64,000 nucleotides of DNA from Burkholderiaceae bacterium (lineage in GTDB: Bacteria; Pseudomonadota; Gammaproteobacteria; Burkholderiales; Burkholderiaceae_E): the NCBI GenBank assembly GCA_023954045.1, contig JAMLIR010000008.1, positions 1 through 64,000 on the forward strand. The letters are read 5' to 3'. Made by a program: the position numbers and the translations under genes. Positions 42,855-51,883 of the stretch are shown piece by piece; within the stretch, counting starts at the first letter, position 1; each line of letters starts with the position of its first letter. Below the pieces are notes generated by a model. That model had not been told where the DNA came from. It was given only the letters and a program-made list of their open reading frames with translations, and ran no database searches.

Positions 42855-44246
42855 ATGGCCTCGCGATCCTTCGCACGGCAGCTGCGCCTGGGCATCGGGG
42901 TGCTCGCCGCGGTGCCGCTGGTCGTCGCGGCGGTCGCCGCCGCCCTGGCCTGGCTGATCGGGCGCGAAGCGCTCGATCCGGCGCAGGCGCTGGGCATCGT
43001 GGCGGTGGTGCTGGCGCTGGCCGCGTTGCTCGCGCTGGGGGGCTTCGCCTACGGTCGGCGGCTGGCGCGCTCGGCCAGCGAGCCGATCGAGCGGATCCAG
43101 GCGACGCTCGAGGCGCTCGCCGACGGCGACCTCGACGCGCGCGTGCGCTGGCGCGGTCGCGACGAGTTCGCGGGCCTGGCCGACGCGCTGGACCGGCTGC
43201 TCGACGATCGCGTCGCGAGCCTGAACCGCACGATCCGCGACAGCGAGGAACTCAACAACTCGGTGATCGAGATCATGCAGGCGGTCGGCACGATCGCCTC
43301 CACCAAGGACCTCTCGATCCGCGTCCCGGTCACCGAGAACGTCACCGGCGCGATCGCCGACGCGCTGAACCTGCTCACCGAGGAGACGGCCCGCGTGCTG
43401 CGCAACGTCGCGGCGCTGTCGAGCGACGTCGCGCAGGCCACGTTCGCGGTGCGCGGCCAGTCCGACCTGGCGATCCAGGCCGCGGCGCGCGAGCAGCGCG
43501 AGGTCGGGATGGCGGCGAGCGAACTGGCGCAGGCCGCGCAGGCGCTGGTCACCGTGGCCGATCGGGCGCGCCAGGTCAACGAGTCGGCGGCGCGCGCGGT
43601 CGTCGAGACCGGCGAGGCGGTGCGCGTCGTCGGGGCCACCGTGCAGGGGATCGTGCAGTCGCGCGAGTTGATTCGAGAGACCGAGAAGCGCATCAAGCGA
43701 CTCGGCGAGCGTTCGCAGGAAATCGGCCAGGTCGTCGGCATCATCCAGGCGATCGCCGAGCGCACCGGGATCCTGGCGCTGAACGCGTCGATGCAGGCCG
43801 CGACCGCCGGCGAGGCCGGCCGCAGCTTCGCGGTCGTCGCCGACGAGGTCAAGCGCCTGTCCGAGTCGGCGCGCGAGTCGGCGACGCGGATCTCGCGGCT
43901 GGTCAACGCGATCCAGACCGGCACGCACGAGACCGTGCGTGCGATGAACGAGGCGATCACGCAGGTGGTGCAGATCAGCCGCATGGCCGACGACGCGGGC
44001 CAGGCGATGCGACGAACGCAGCAGGAGACCGAGTCGCTGGTGGCCAACGTGCGCGAGATCGCGGCGACGTCCGAGGAGCAGGCGCGCGCGAGCTCGGCGC
44101 TGCAGGCGCGCGCCGACGTGATTCGCGAGGCGAGCGCCGAAACCACTCGCCAGCTGCGCGCGCAGTCGATCGAGACGCGGCGGCTGGTCGAGTACGCGCG
44201 CTCGCTGGTGACCGAGGTCAGCGTCTTCAGGACGCCGAAGCCGTGA
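42855..44246 (+). CDS. pilJ: Methyl-accepting chemotaxis protein (PilJ type, almost no periplasmic domain)
   Basis: A 463-residue transducer. Two membrane helices (about 13-34 and 46-67) are separated by only about ten residues, so the usual large ligand-binding region of PilJ is absent. A HAMP-like segment (about 68-125) and the signalling hairpin follow (EIGQVVGIIQAIAERTGILA, NASMQAATAGEAGRSFAVVADEVKRLSESAR at about 290-345). It feeds the ChpA-like kinase next door. Sensing must be cytosolic, in-membrane or via a partner. Confidence 0.85.
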   Translation: MASRSFARQLRLGIGVLAAVPLVVAAVAAALAWLIGREALDPAQALGIVAVVLALAALLALGGFAYGRRLARSASEPIERIQATLEALADGDLDARVRWRGRDEFAGLADALDRLLDDRVASLNRTIRDSEELNNSVIEIMQAVGTIASTKDLSIRVPVTENVTGAIADALNLLTEETARVLRNVAALSSDVAQATFAVRGQSDLAIQAAAREQREVGMAASELAQAAQALVTVADRARQVNESAARAVVETGEAVRVVGATVQGIVQSRELIRETEKRIKRLGERSQEIGQVVGIIQAIAERTGILALNASMQAATAGEAGRSFAVVADEVKRLSESARESATRISRLVNAIQTGTHETVRAMNEAITQVVQISRMADDAGQAMRRTQQETESLVANVREIAATSEEQARASSALQARADVIREASAETTRQLRAQSIETRRLVEYARSLVTEVSVFRTPKP

Positions 44247-44262
44247 CGAGCGAGTCGACGCC

Positions 44263-47200
44263 GTGAGCGCAACCCGAACCGACGCAGCGGACGGCGGCGC
44301 GCCGGCCAGGGCCGACGCGCGCCTCGACGCGCTCGACGCCGCCGCGGTCGGCCTGCTCGAGCCGCTGATCCACGCGACCGACCTCGACATGGTTGGGATG
44401 TTGCCGGCTGCGGGGGGCGCTGCGGGGCAGGGGGACCGGCCCGCCGGTGCAGCGCCGGGAGCGCCGGCTGCCTGGCGCGTCGGGCTGGCCGGTGCGCTCG
44501 ACCGCCTGGCCGAGGCCGCGCTCGAGCTCGAACTGATCGGGCTGGGCCATGCAGTGGGCCTGTTGCGGGCGCACCTGCTGGGAACCGGCCGCCCCGACGA
44601 TGCGGCTCTCGAGCTCGCTTCGGCCGAGGGCTGGGTGTCGGACGCGATCGCCTTCTGCAGCGGACAGCTGCCGGCCGACGAAGCCGCGAGCCTGATCGAG
44701 CGGCTGCGCGACTGGCCGGGGCTGGCCGAGCGGATCACTCCCGAACTCGTCGCGCCGATCGCCGCCCGCTTGCGGCAGGACGCCGAGCGCATTGCCGCCG
44801 CGACGCTGGCCGCGATGGCGCGGGCCGGGCGGCCTGCGGAGGGCGGCGCCGGAACCGGCGAGGCGCGGGAGGTCGAGGCGCAGGCCGGCGAAGGAAGGGC
44901 AGCCGAGGCGCAGGCGGGCGAAGCGCAGGCGGCGTCTGCCGAGGCCGGCGTGCTCGCAGTCGGCGCCGACGAGCTCGAGATGCTCGCCGAGGCGGCGGAG
45001 CAGCTCGACGAGGAATTCGGTCCGGCGCTGGCCGCGCCCGCGGCCGGCGGCGACCGTGTCGCGTACGACGCGCAGGTCGCCGACGCACTCGAGGCCGGCG
45101 CCGACGCGATCGAGCGATTCGCCAACGCAGTCGGCTACGTCGGGCTCTCCGCGGTCGCGGCGGTGCTCGCGGCGTTCGGCGGCAACCTGCTGGCGCTGGC
45201 GCGCGAACCGGGGCGAGTCGAGGCCCGGCACCGCGCGCTGCTGGCGCAGGTGGCGCCGGCCTGGGCGCGGCTGTTTCGCGAACCCTCCGCGCAGGCGGCG
45301 AGCGACGCGACCGCGCTGCTCGCGGACCCGGCGTGGTCGCAGCCGGCGCAGCGCGAGGCGCTGGAGTCCGCGCGGCGCGAGTTCGGCTCGCTCGCAACCG
45401 TGGCGTCGCGGCGGGTGGCGGCGGTCGAGCAGCCGATCGACGCGCGCGACCTCTCGCTGGACATTCCGCTCGATGCCGATCGCAGCGTCGTCGACAACCT
45501 GCTGCGCGAGCTGCCGGCGCTCTCGGCCGAGTTCTCCGCGTGCATCGACCGGCTCGCGTCGGGCTCGGGCGACGCGATCGCGTCGGCGCAGCGCATCGCC
45601 CACACGCTGAAGGGATCGGCGAACACGGTGGGCGTGCGCGGCATCGCGGTGCTGACCCACCAGCTGGAAGACCTGCTGCAACTGCTCGGACCGGTCGACG
45701 GCAGGCTGTCGGGCGAACTGGTCGACGTGCTCGCCGACGCAGCCGACTGCGTCGCCGAGATGAGCGAGTCGGTCGCGGGCCTCGGGCCTGCCCCGGCGGG
45801 CGCGCTCGACGTGCTGCAAAGGGTTCGCGACTGGACGCACCGCGTGCTGCAGGATCCGGCCGCGGCGATCGCGGGTCGCGCGCCGGCCGTCGCGCCAGAA
45901 ACCACGCCGGCCGCCGTTCCCGTTTCGCCGCCGCGCGAGCGTGTCGCGGGTGCCGAGTCCGCCGCGGCGCCGCGGCACCCGCCCGAACCGACCGAAGAGC
46001 CGGTCCCGGCACCGGCTGCGCCGGCGCCCGAGGAACCCGCAGAGGCCGCGGGCGCCGAGGAGTGGCTGCGGGTGCCGGCCTCGCTGATCGAGCGCCTGCT
46101 CGGGTTCGCCAACGAGGCGTCGATCCTGCTGTCGCAGGCCCAGGAGCAGGCGATCGAAGTCGACCGGATTCGCGCCGGGCTGCGCACCGGTACCGACCAG
46201 CTGCAGGATCTGGCCGGCGAGCTCGAGCGCCTGGTCGACGTGCGCGGCACGGCGCTGAACGAGCGCCGCGCGCGCGACGATTTCGATGCGCTCGAGCTCG
46301 ACGAGTACAACGACCTCCACACGGTGTCGCGCCGCATCGCGGAGTCCGGCGCGGACGGCCGGTTGATCGAGCAGCAGCTCGGCGGCAACGTCGCGGCGCT
46401 GCGCGACTCGCTGTCCCAGCTCGAACGCATCCAGGTGGACCTGCGCGAAGCGGCGCTGCAGACGCGCACCGTGCGCGTCGAGACGGTGGTGCCGCGCTGG
46501 CGGCGCACCGTGCGCCAGGCGGCGCGGATGGCCGGCCACGAGGTGAGCCTGCAGGTCGACGGCGAGGCGACCGAGATCGACGCGGAGCTGCTGCAGTCGC
46601 TCGTCGAGCCGATCGCGCACCTGCTGCGCAACGCGGTCGACCACGGGATCGAGCCGCCGGCGCAGCGCCGGGCGCTCGGAAAGCCGCCCGCCGGCCGCAT
46701 CGTCCTCGCGTTCGTGCGCGACGGGGCGGACCTGGTCGTCGATTGCAGCGACGACGGGCGCGGGCTCGACCTGCGCTCGGTGCGCGAGCGGGCGATCGCG
46801 CTGGGCCTGCTCGACACCGGCGAGGCCTGCGACGACGCGGCGCTCGCCCGCTTCGTGTTGCGACCCGGCTTCTCGACGCGAACGCGCGCGACCCAGCTCT
46901 CAGGGCGTGGCATCGGGCTCGACGTCGTCAACCAGGCGGTGCGCGAGCTGCGCGGCGCGCTCGACATCGAGTCGGCGCCGGGACTGGGAATGCGCGTGCG
47001 GCTGCGCGTTCCGGTTCGCCTGGCGGCGGTGCCGGTCATCGTCGTGCGTTCGCCGTCGCACGTGCTCGCGCTGGCGGTGCGCGACGTCGAGCAGATCCTG
47101 CCGGCCGACCGCATCGTCGACGACGCCGACGGGGTGCGCCGCTTCCACGGCACCGCCGGACCGATGCGACTGGTGCGCCTGGAAGACGCGCTGGGCCTGC

Positions 47201-47856
47201 CCGAGGACGCCTTCGCGCCGCTGCCGGGCGTCGAGGCGGCGGCGCCGGCCGTTCTGCAGGTGCGGATGACAGGCGGCGAGCGCGTCGCGGTGCTGGTCGC
47301 CGAGCCGGGGCAGACGCGCAACGTGGTGGTGCGCCCGCTCGCGCCGTTCCTCGCGCCGATCCCCGGGATCGAAGGCGCGGCAGTGCTCGGCGACGGCGCG
47401 GTCGCGCCGGTCGTCGACCTGCCGCAGCTGCTCGCGGCGCGCGAGGGCGCGCGCGCGGCGCCGGCGCGCGACCAGGCGCGCCGCGCGGCGCCCGTGTGCC
47501 TGGTCGTCGACGACTCGGTGAGCGTGCGCCGGACGATGGAGCTCTTCGCCCGCGACCTCGGCTACGAGGTCGACAGCGCGGCCGACGGCGTCGACGCGCT
47601 CGAGCGCGTGGCGCGTCGCGTGCCCGCGCTGGTGCTGGTCGACCTCGAGATGCCGAGGATGAATGGCGTCGAGTTCGTGCGCGCGCTGCGCGAAAGGCCG
47701 GCGACGCGCACGGTGCCGGTCATCATGATCACCTCGCGCTCGTCGGAGAAGCACCGGCGGCTCGCCATGGACGCCGGCGTCGACGTCTTCCTCACCAAGC
47801 CCTATACCGAGGACGCGCTGGCCGGCCACATCGCAGAGCTGGTCCGGCGGCATTGA
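44263..47856 (+). CDS. ChpA/PilL-like hybrid chemotaxis histidine kinase
   Basis: A 1197-residue CheA-type kinase. Two FimV/HPt-like helical regions (about 1-140 and 230-400, probably degenerate) precede a canonical HPt domain with His about 447 in HTLKGSANTVG. An Ala/Pro linker, dimerisation helices (about 600-740), the ATPase domain (LLRNAVDHGIEPP at about 787, DDGRGLD), a CheW domain (about 925-1055) and a C-terminal receiver (phospho-acceptor Asp about 1127 in LVLVDLEMPRMNG) follow. The GTG start at 44263 overlaps no neighbour. P. aeruginosa ChpA is longer, with more HPt repeats. Confidence 0.9.
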   Translation: MSATRTDAADGGAPARADARLDALDAAAVGLLEPLIHATDLDMVGMLPAAGGAAGQGDRPAGAAPGAPAAWRVGLAGALDRLAEAALELELIGLGHAVGLLRAHLLGTGRPDDAALELASAEGWVSDAIAFCSGQLPADEAASLIERLRDWPGLAERITPELVAPIAARLRQDAERIAAATLAAMARAGRPAEGGAGTGEAREVEAQAGEGRAAEAQAGEAQAASAEAGVLAVGADELEMLAEAAEQLDEEFGPALAAPAAGGDRVAYDAQVADALEAGADAIERFANAVGYVGLSAVAAVLAAFGGNLLALAREPGRVEARHRALLAQVAPAWARLFREPSAQAASDATALLADPAWSQPAQREALESARREFGSLATVASRRVAAVEQPIDARDLSLDIPLDADRSVVDNLLRELPALSAEFSACIDRLASGSGDAIASAQRIAHTLKGSANTVGVRGIAVLTHQLEDLLQLLGPVDGRLSGELVDVLADAADCVAEMSESVAGLGPAPAGALDVLQRVRDWTHRVLQDPAAAIAGRAPAVAPETTPAAVPVSPPRERVAGAESAAAPRHPPEPTEEPVPAPAAPAPEEPAEAAGAEEWLRVPASLIERLLGFANEASILLSQAQEQAIEVDRIRAGLRTGTDQLQDLAGELERLVDVRGTALNERRARDDFDALELDEYNDLHTVSRRIAESGADGRLIEQQLGGNVAALRDSLSQLERIQVDLREAALQTRTVRVETVVPRWRRTVRQAARMAGHEVSLQVDGEATEIDAELLQSLVEPIAHLLRNAVDHGIEPPAQRRALGKPPAGRIVLAFVRDGADLVVDCSDDGRGLDLRSVRERAIALGLLDTGEACDDAALARFVLRPGFSTRTRATQLSGRGIGLDVVNQAVRELRGALDIESAPGLGMRVRLRVPVRLAAVPVIVVRSPSHVLALAVRDVEQILPADRIVDDADGVRRFHGTAGPMRLVRLEDALGLPEDAFAPLPGVEAAAPAVLQVRMTGGERVAVLVAEPGQTRNVVVRPLAPFLAPIPGIEGAAVLGDGAVAPVVDLPQLLAAREGARAAPARDQARRAAPVCLVVDDSVSVRRTMELFARDLGYEVDSAADGVDALERVARRVPALVLVDLEMPRMNGVEFVRALRERPATRTVPVIMITSRSSEKHRRLAMDAGVDVFLTKPYTEDALAGHIAELVRRH

Positions 47857-47929
47857 CGGCCGCGGCTGCGGACCTGGTGCCCCGGCCGGCCGGGCCCGTC
47901 GGTGGCCGCTTCCGGCAAGCCGTGGCCCC

Positions 47930-47992
47930 GGGCCCCGTGGCCCCGGACCCCGCGGTCCCCGACCCCCATGGCCTCCGACCCCCATGGCCTCC
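47930..47992. repeat. Tandem GC-rich repeats upstream of the CBS-domain gene
   Basis: GACCCCCATGGCCTCC occurs twice back-to-back (47961-47976 and 47977-47992). A degenerate run of GGCCCCG/GGACCCC units precedes it. No function is apparent. Confidence 0.6.
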
Positions 47993-48079
47993 GACCCTTG
48001 TCCCACGCCGCTGCGTTGGGATAGCATCGACTCGGGCATCCTGGCCGTCGGGGCCGGTGAGCGGTGCGCGGGAGGGGAC

Positions 48080-48544
48080 ATGCAGGTCAGCGAAGTACTT
48101 CGGGTGAAGGGCAGCACGCTGTTCACCGTCAACCCGGAAATGATGCTGTCCGACTGCGTGATCACGATGGCCGATCACGACATCGGCTCGCTGGTCGTGA
48201 TGGACCGCGGGCGCCTGGCCGGCATGCTGACGTTCCGCGAGGTCCTGCGCGTGCTCGCGCGCCGCCAGCTCGAGCAGCGGGCGGGCCCGACCGGGCCGGT
48301 CGCCGAGACGGTCGTGCGTGACGTGATGAACACCGATCCGTTCGTCGTCTCGCCCGACATGGACGTCAACGAGCTGCGCCGCGTGATGCTCGAGACGCGC
48401 CAGCGTTACCTGCCGGTGATGGACGGCCAGACGTTGCTCGGCGTGATCTCGTTCCACGACGTCGCCCGGGCGGTGCTCGAAGAGCAGAGCTTCGAGAACC
48501 GGATGCTCAAGGCCTACATCCGCGACTGGCCCGCAGAGGGCTGA
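48080..48544 (+). CDS. CBS-domain protein
   Basis: A 154-residue cytosolic protein made of two CBS domains (about 5-60 and 78-140), which bind adenine nucleotides and act as energy sensors. Core signatures are VITMADHDIGSLVVMDRGRLAGMLTFREVL and VRDVMNTDPFVVSPDMDVNELRRVML. The start at 48080 follows a strong GGAGGGG ribosome site; an earlier in-frame ATG (47984) lies in the repeat region and is unlikely. Confidence 0.9.
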   Translation: MQVSEVLRVKGSTLFTVNPEMMLSDCVITMADHDIGSLVVMDRGRLAGMLTFREVLRVLARRQLEQRAGPTGPVAETVVRDVMNTDPFVVSPDMDVNELRRVMLETRQRYLPVMDGQTLLGVISFHDVARAVLEEQSFENRMLKAYIRDWPAEG

Positions 48545-48579
48545 GTTTTCCGCATGGGCCGATTCGCTAGAATCCGCCC

Positions 48580-49326
48580 ATGCGCATCCTGATCAGCAAC
48601 GACGACGGCTACTTTTCTCCCGGCATCCAGGCGCTCGCCGATGTCGCTCGCGAATTCGGCGAGGTCACCGTCGTCGCGCCCGAGCGCGACCGCAGCGGCG
48701 CGTCGAACTCGCTCACGCTCGATCGTCCGCTGTCGGTGCGCGTCGCGGCGAGCGGCTTCCTGTACCTGAACGGAACGCCGACCGACTGCGTGCACGTCGC
48801 GGTGACCGGGTTGCTCGACCACAAGCCCGACCTCGTGCTCTCGGGCATCAACGACGGCGCCAACATGGGCGACGACACGATCTACTCGGGCACCGTCGCC
48901 GCGGCGATGGAGGGTTACCTGCTCGGCGTGCCGTCGATCGCGTTCTCGCTCGCCAGGCGCGGCCACGAGCACCTCGCGACCGCCTCCAGCGTCGCGCGCG
49001 ACCTGCTGCGGCGCTTCACGCGGCACCCGCTGAAGGGGCCGATGCTGCTCAACGTCAACGTTCCGTCCTGCGCGCTCGAGCAACTGCGTGGTGTGCAGGT
49101 CACGCGGCTGGGCCGTCGGCACCTCGCCGAGCCGGTCGTGCGCGCGCGCAGCCCGCGCGGCGACACGATCTACTGGATCGGCCCGGCCGGCGGCGCCAAG
49201 GAGGCCGGCCCCGGCACCGATTTCCACGCGGTGGACAACGGGTGGGCGTCGATCACGCCGCTCGACATCGACCTGACGGCTGCCGGCTCGCTCGGGCAGG
49301 TGCGCAACTGGCTCGGCCAGGCATGA
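48580..49326 (+). CDS. surE: 5'/3'-nucleotidase SurE
   Basis: A 248-residue metal-dependent phosphatase of nucleoside monophosphates. The signature is [20 protein letters not shown] with Asp8/Asp9, [18 protein letters not shown] and [11 protein letters not shown], then [25 protein letters not shown]. The start codon is fixed by the conserved N-terminus. It begins the surE-pcm-nlpD block. Confidence 0.95.
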   Translation: MRILISNDDGYFSPGIQALADVAREFGEVTVVAPERDRSGASNSLTLDRPLSVRVAASGFLYLNGTPTDCVHVAVTGLLDHKPDLVLSGINDGANMGDDTIYSGTVAAAMEGYLLGVPSIAFSLARRGHEHLATASSVARDLLRRFTRHPLKGPMLLNVNVPSCALEQLRGVQVTRLGRRHLAEPVVRARSPRGDTIYWIGPAGGAKEAGPGTDFHAVDNGWASITPLDIDLTAAGSLGQVRNWLGQA

Positions 49327-49375
49327 GCGCACGCGCCTCGGCCCGCCGCGTCCTCGCCCGGAGCACGGACCCCTC

Positions 49376-50116
49376 ATGAGCCGTCGTCCGGCCTGGCTGC
49401 CGATGCCACCGGCCTCGAGCGCGCGCACGCGTCGTCCGGCGCTGCCGCAGAATCCGGGAGGCCTCGGCCTCGCGTCCGACCGCGCGCGGGCGAGGATGGT
49501 CGACGCGTTGCGCCGGATCGGCGTGCGCGACGCCCGGGTGCTCGACGCGATGGCGCAGGTTCCGCGTCACGCGTTCGTCGACGCCGCGCTGGCCAGCCGC
49601 GCCTACGAGGACGTGGCGCTGCCGATCGGCCACGGCCAGACGATCTCGAAGCCGAGCACGGTCGCGCGGATGATCGAATTGGTCGCGCAGTCGCTGCCGG
49701 AATCGCGGCGCGCGCAGGCGAGCGTGCTCGAGATCGGCACAGGCTGCGGCTACCAGGCGGCGGTGCTGGCGCGCGTGTTCGGGCAGGTGCTGTCGGTCGA
49801 GCGCGTGCGCGGCCTGCACGAGCAGGCACGCAACAACCTGCGCGCGATGCGGCTGGCCAACCTGCGGCTGGTGTTCGGCGACGGCAACCTCGGCGTCGCG
49901 CAGGCTGCACCCTTCGACGCGATCGTGATGGCCGCGGCCGCGGAAGAGATCCCCGACGCGTTGCTCGAGCAGATGCGCGTGGGCGCACGGCTGATTGCGC
50001 CGATCGGCGTGACGAGGCAGGCGCTGCACCTGGTCGAGCGCGTCGAGCGCGAGCAATGGCAGGTCACGGTGCTCGATGCGGTACGATTCGTCCCATTGCG
50101 CACCGGCACTTCGTAG
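49376..50116 (+). CDS. pcm: Protein-L-isoaspartate O-methyltransferase
   Basis: A 246-residue repair enzyme that methylates isoaspartyl residues in aged proteins. It has [18 protein letters not shown], the AdoMet motif [35 protein letters not shown] and [17 protein letters not shown]. The first about 30 residues are an Arg/Pro-rich extension beyond the usual start; family members begin near RARMVDALR, and no other clear start is nearby. It directly follows surE, as in many proteobacteria. Confidence 0.93.
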   Translation: MSRRPAWLPMPPASSARTRRPALPQNPGGLGLASDRARARMVDALRRIGVRDARVLDAMAQVPRHAFVDAALASRAYEDVALPIGHGQTISKPSTVARMIELVAQSLPESRRAQASVLEIGTGCGYQAAVLARVFGQVLSVERVRGLHEQARNNLRAMRLANLRLVFGDGNLGVAQAAPFDAIVMAAAAEEIPDALLEQMRVGARLIAPIGVTRQALHLVERVEREQWQVTVLDAVRFVPLRTGTS

Positions 50117-50163
50117 TGCCCTTGCTCCGCCTAACCAGCGCGCCCGCGCGGCGCGACACAGTC

Positions 50164-51078
50164 ATGGTGAAACACACAGAAGGCGTCAGCCTCGCCGGCG
50201 CTTCGGCGCGCATCCGGGGTCTGCGCGCCGGAATGCTCGCGGCGCTCACCGCGCTCCTCGCCGCTTGCGCGAGTCCTCATCCGGCACCGATCGTGCACCG
50301 CACGCCGACGATGCGGCCCGCGGCCACTCCGACTCCGGTGCCTCGGGCGGCGACCCCTGCGGCCGCTGCCACGGCCCCGGCCGCCGCGGCGCCCGACGCG
50401 GCGCCGCTCGTGATCGAGACGACGCCGATTCCGTCGAGCCGGGTCGAGTCGCGCCCGCTGCCGGGGCCGGGCGGCACGATCGCGGCGCCGCCGCCGCCGC
50501 AGTCCTCGAACATGCTGAAGACCGAACCGAGGGCGGGCAAGCAGCCGTACTCGGACTCGCTGTTCGAGCAACTCAAGGGCAAGGAGCCGCAGCCCGCGGC
50601 GGCGCCAGGCCCGGTCGCAGTGGCGCCGCCGAGCGCGCCGGCGCCCGCGGCACCGGCTGCGCCGGCCGCACCGTCCACTCCCGCGGCCCCGTCGACGCCC
50701 GCCGCTTCAGCCGCGGGCGACTTCGTCTGGCCCGCGGCGGGCCAGGTCGTGCAGGGCTTCGCCGAGCCGCGAAGCATGGGCATCGCGATCGCCGGCAAGC
50801 CCGGCGACCCGATCGTCGCCGCGGCCGACGGCCGCGTGATCTTCAGCGGTCCCGGCCCGCGCGGCTACGGCAACCTCGTGATCCTGAAGCACGCGAACGA
50901 GACGCTGTCGGTCTACGGGCACAACCGCACGCTGCTGGTGAAGGAAGGCCAGAACGTCAAGCGGGGGCAGCGCATCGCCGAGCTCGGCAGCTCGGGCACC
51001 GACAGCCCGCAGCTGCGCTTCGAGATCCGCAAGGACGGCAAGCCGGTCGATCCGCGCAAGTACCTGCCGGCGCGCTGA
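50164..51078 (+). CDS. nlpD: NlpD-like lipoprotein with degenerate M23 (LytM) domain
   Basis: A 304-residue outer-membrane lipoprotein, probably activating an AmiC-type amidase during division. Lipobox LAAC (Cys about 35). A long Pro/Ala region fills about 40-185 and I see no LysM domain there, unlike E. coli NlpD. The C-terminal LytM domain (about 190-304) lacks the zinc ligands of active M23 enzymes (GIAIAGK instead of G-x-D, QLRFEIR instead of HLHFEIR), as expected for an activator. It lies in the surE-pcm-nlpD order, but no rpoS follows. Confidence 0.85.
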   Translation: MVKHTEGVSLAGASARIRGLRAGMLAALTALLAACASPHPAPIVHRTPTMRPAATPTPVPRAATPAAAATAPAAAAPDAAPLVIETTPIPSSRVESRPLPGPGGTIAAPPPPQSSNMLKTEPRAGKQPYSDSLFEQLKGKEPQPAAAPGPVAVAPPSAPAPAAPAAPAAPSTPAAPSTPAASAAGDFVWPAAGQVVQGFAEPRSMGIAIAGKPGDPIVAAADGRVIFSGPGPRGYGNLVILKHANETLSVYGHNRTLLVKEGQNVKRGQRIAELGSSGTDSPQLRFEIRKDGKPVDPRKYLPAR

Positions 51079-51097
51079 CCTGACCGGGCCCGCGGCG

Positions 51098-51883
51098 ATG
51101 GTTCCCGTGATGTGCTTCGACATCGAGACCGTCCCGGACGTGGTCGGCCTGCGCACGATCCACGGGCTCGACGACTCGATCGACGATGCCGAAGTCGCGC
51201 AGCGCGCGTTCGCGCGCCGGCGCGAGCAGACGGGTAGCGACTTCCTGCCGCTGCACCTGCACCGCGTGGTCGCGATCGGCGCGCTGCTGCGCGACGACAG
51301 CGGGCTTCAGGTCCGCTGCCTGGGACAACCCGACGATCCCGAGTCGAAGCTGGTGCAGATGTTCTACCGCTTCGTCGACCGCTACACGCCGCAGCTGGTG
51401 TCCTGGAACGGCGGTGGCTTCGACCTCCAGGTCCTGCACTACCGCGGCCTGGTGCACGGCGTGCAGGCCGCACGCTACTGGGAGCAGGGCGACGAGGACC
51501 GCGAGTTCAAGTGGAACAACTACCTGGGCCGGTATCACACGCGGCACCTCGACCTGATGGACATGCTGGCGCTCTACACGCCGCGGGCGAACGCGCCGCT
51601 GGACGAGCTGGCGAGGCTGTGCGGCTTCCCCGGCAAGCTCGGCATGGACGGCTCGCAGGTGTGGCCCGCATACCGGGAAGGCCGGCTGCGCGAGATCCGC
51701 GCCTACTGCGAGACCGACGTCGCGAACACCTACCTGATGTTCTGCCGCTTCCAGCTGATGCGCGGGCTCTGGAACCCCGAGCACTACCGCCGCGAGCTCG
51801 CGCTGCTGCGCGAGACGCTGGCGGGGCAGTCGGAGCAGGCCCCGCACTGGCGAGAGTTCCTGCAGGCATGGCAGCCGGCGTGA
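51098..51883 (+). CDS. Predicted 3'-5' exonuclease (PolB-like exonuclease domain)
   Basis: A 261-residue DnaQ-like nuclease. ExoI is CFDIETVPD near residue 7, ExoII is [19 protein letters not shown] (about 100-118) and ExoIII is in [21 protein letters not shown] (about 200). [11 protein letters not shown] and [22 protein letters not shown] are further blocks. The role is presumably DNA repair. The stop lies inside the start of rlmD. Confidence 0.88.
   Translation: MVPVMCFDIETVPDVVGLRTIHGLDDSIDDAEVAQRAFARRREQTGSDFLPLHLHRVVAIGALLRDDSGLQVRCLGQPDDPESKLVQMFYRFVDRYTPQLVSWNGGGFDLQVLHYRGLVHGVQAARYWEQGDEDREFKWNNYLGRYHTRHLDLMDMLALYTPRANAPLDELARLCGFPGKLGMDGSQVWPAYREGRLREIRAYCETDVANTYLMFCRFQLMRGLWNPEHYRRELALLRETLAGQSEQAPHWREFLQAWQPA

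Noticed and set aside
42195-45125. A 976-codon minus-strand frame opposite the chemotaxis genes
   Set aside because: Long frames are expected by chance opposite high-GC genes; the forward CheW, MCP and CheA-type genes have clear domain motifs.
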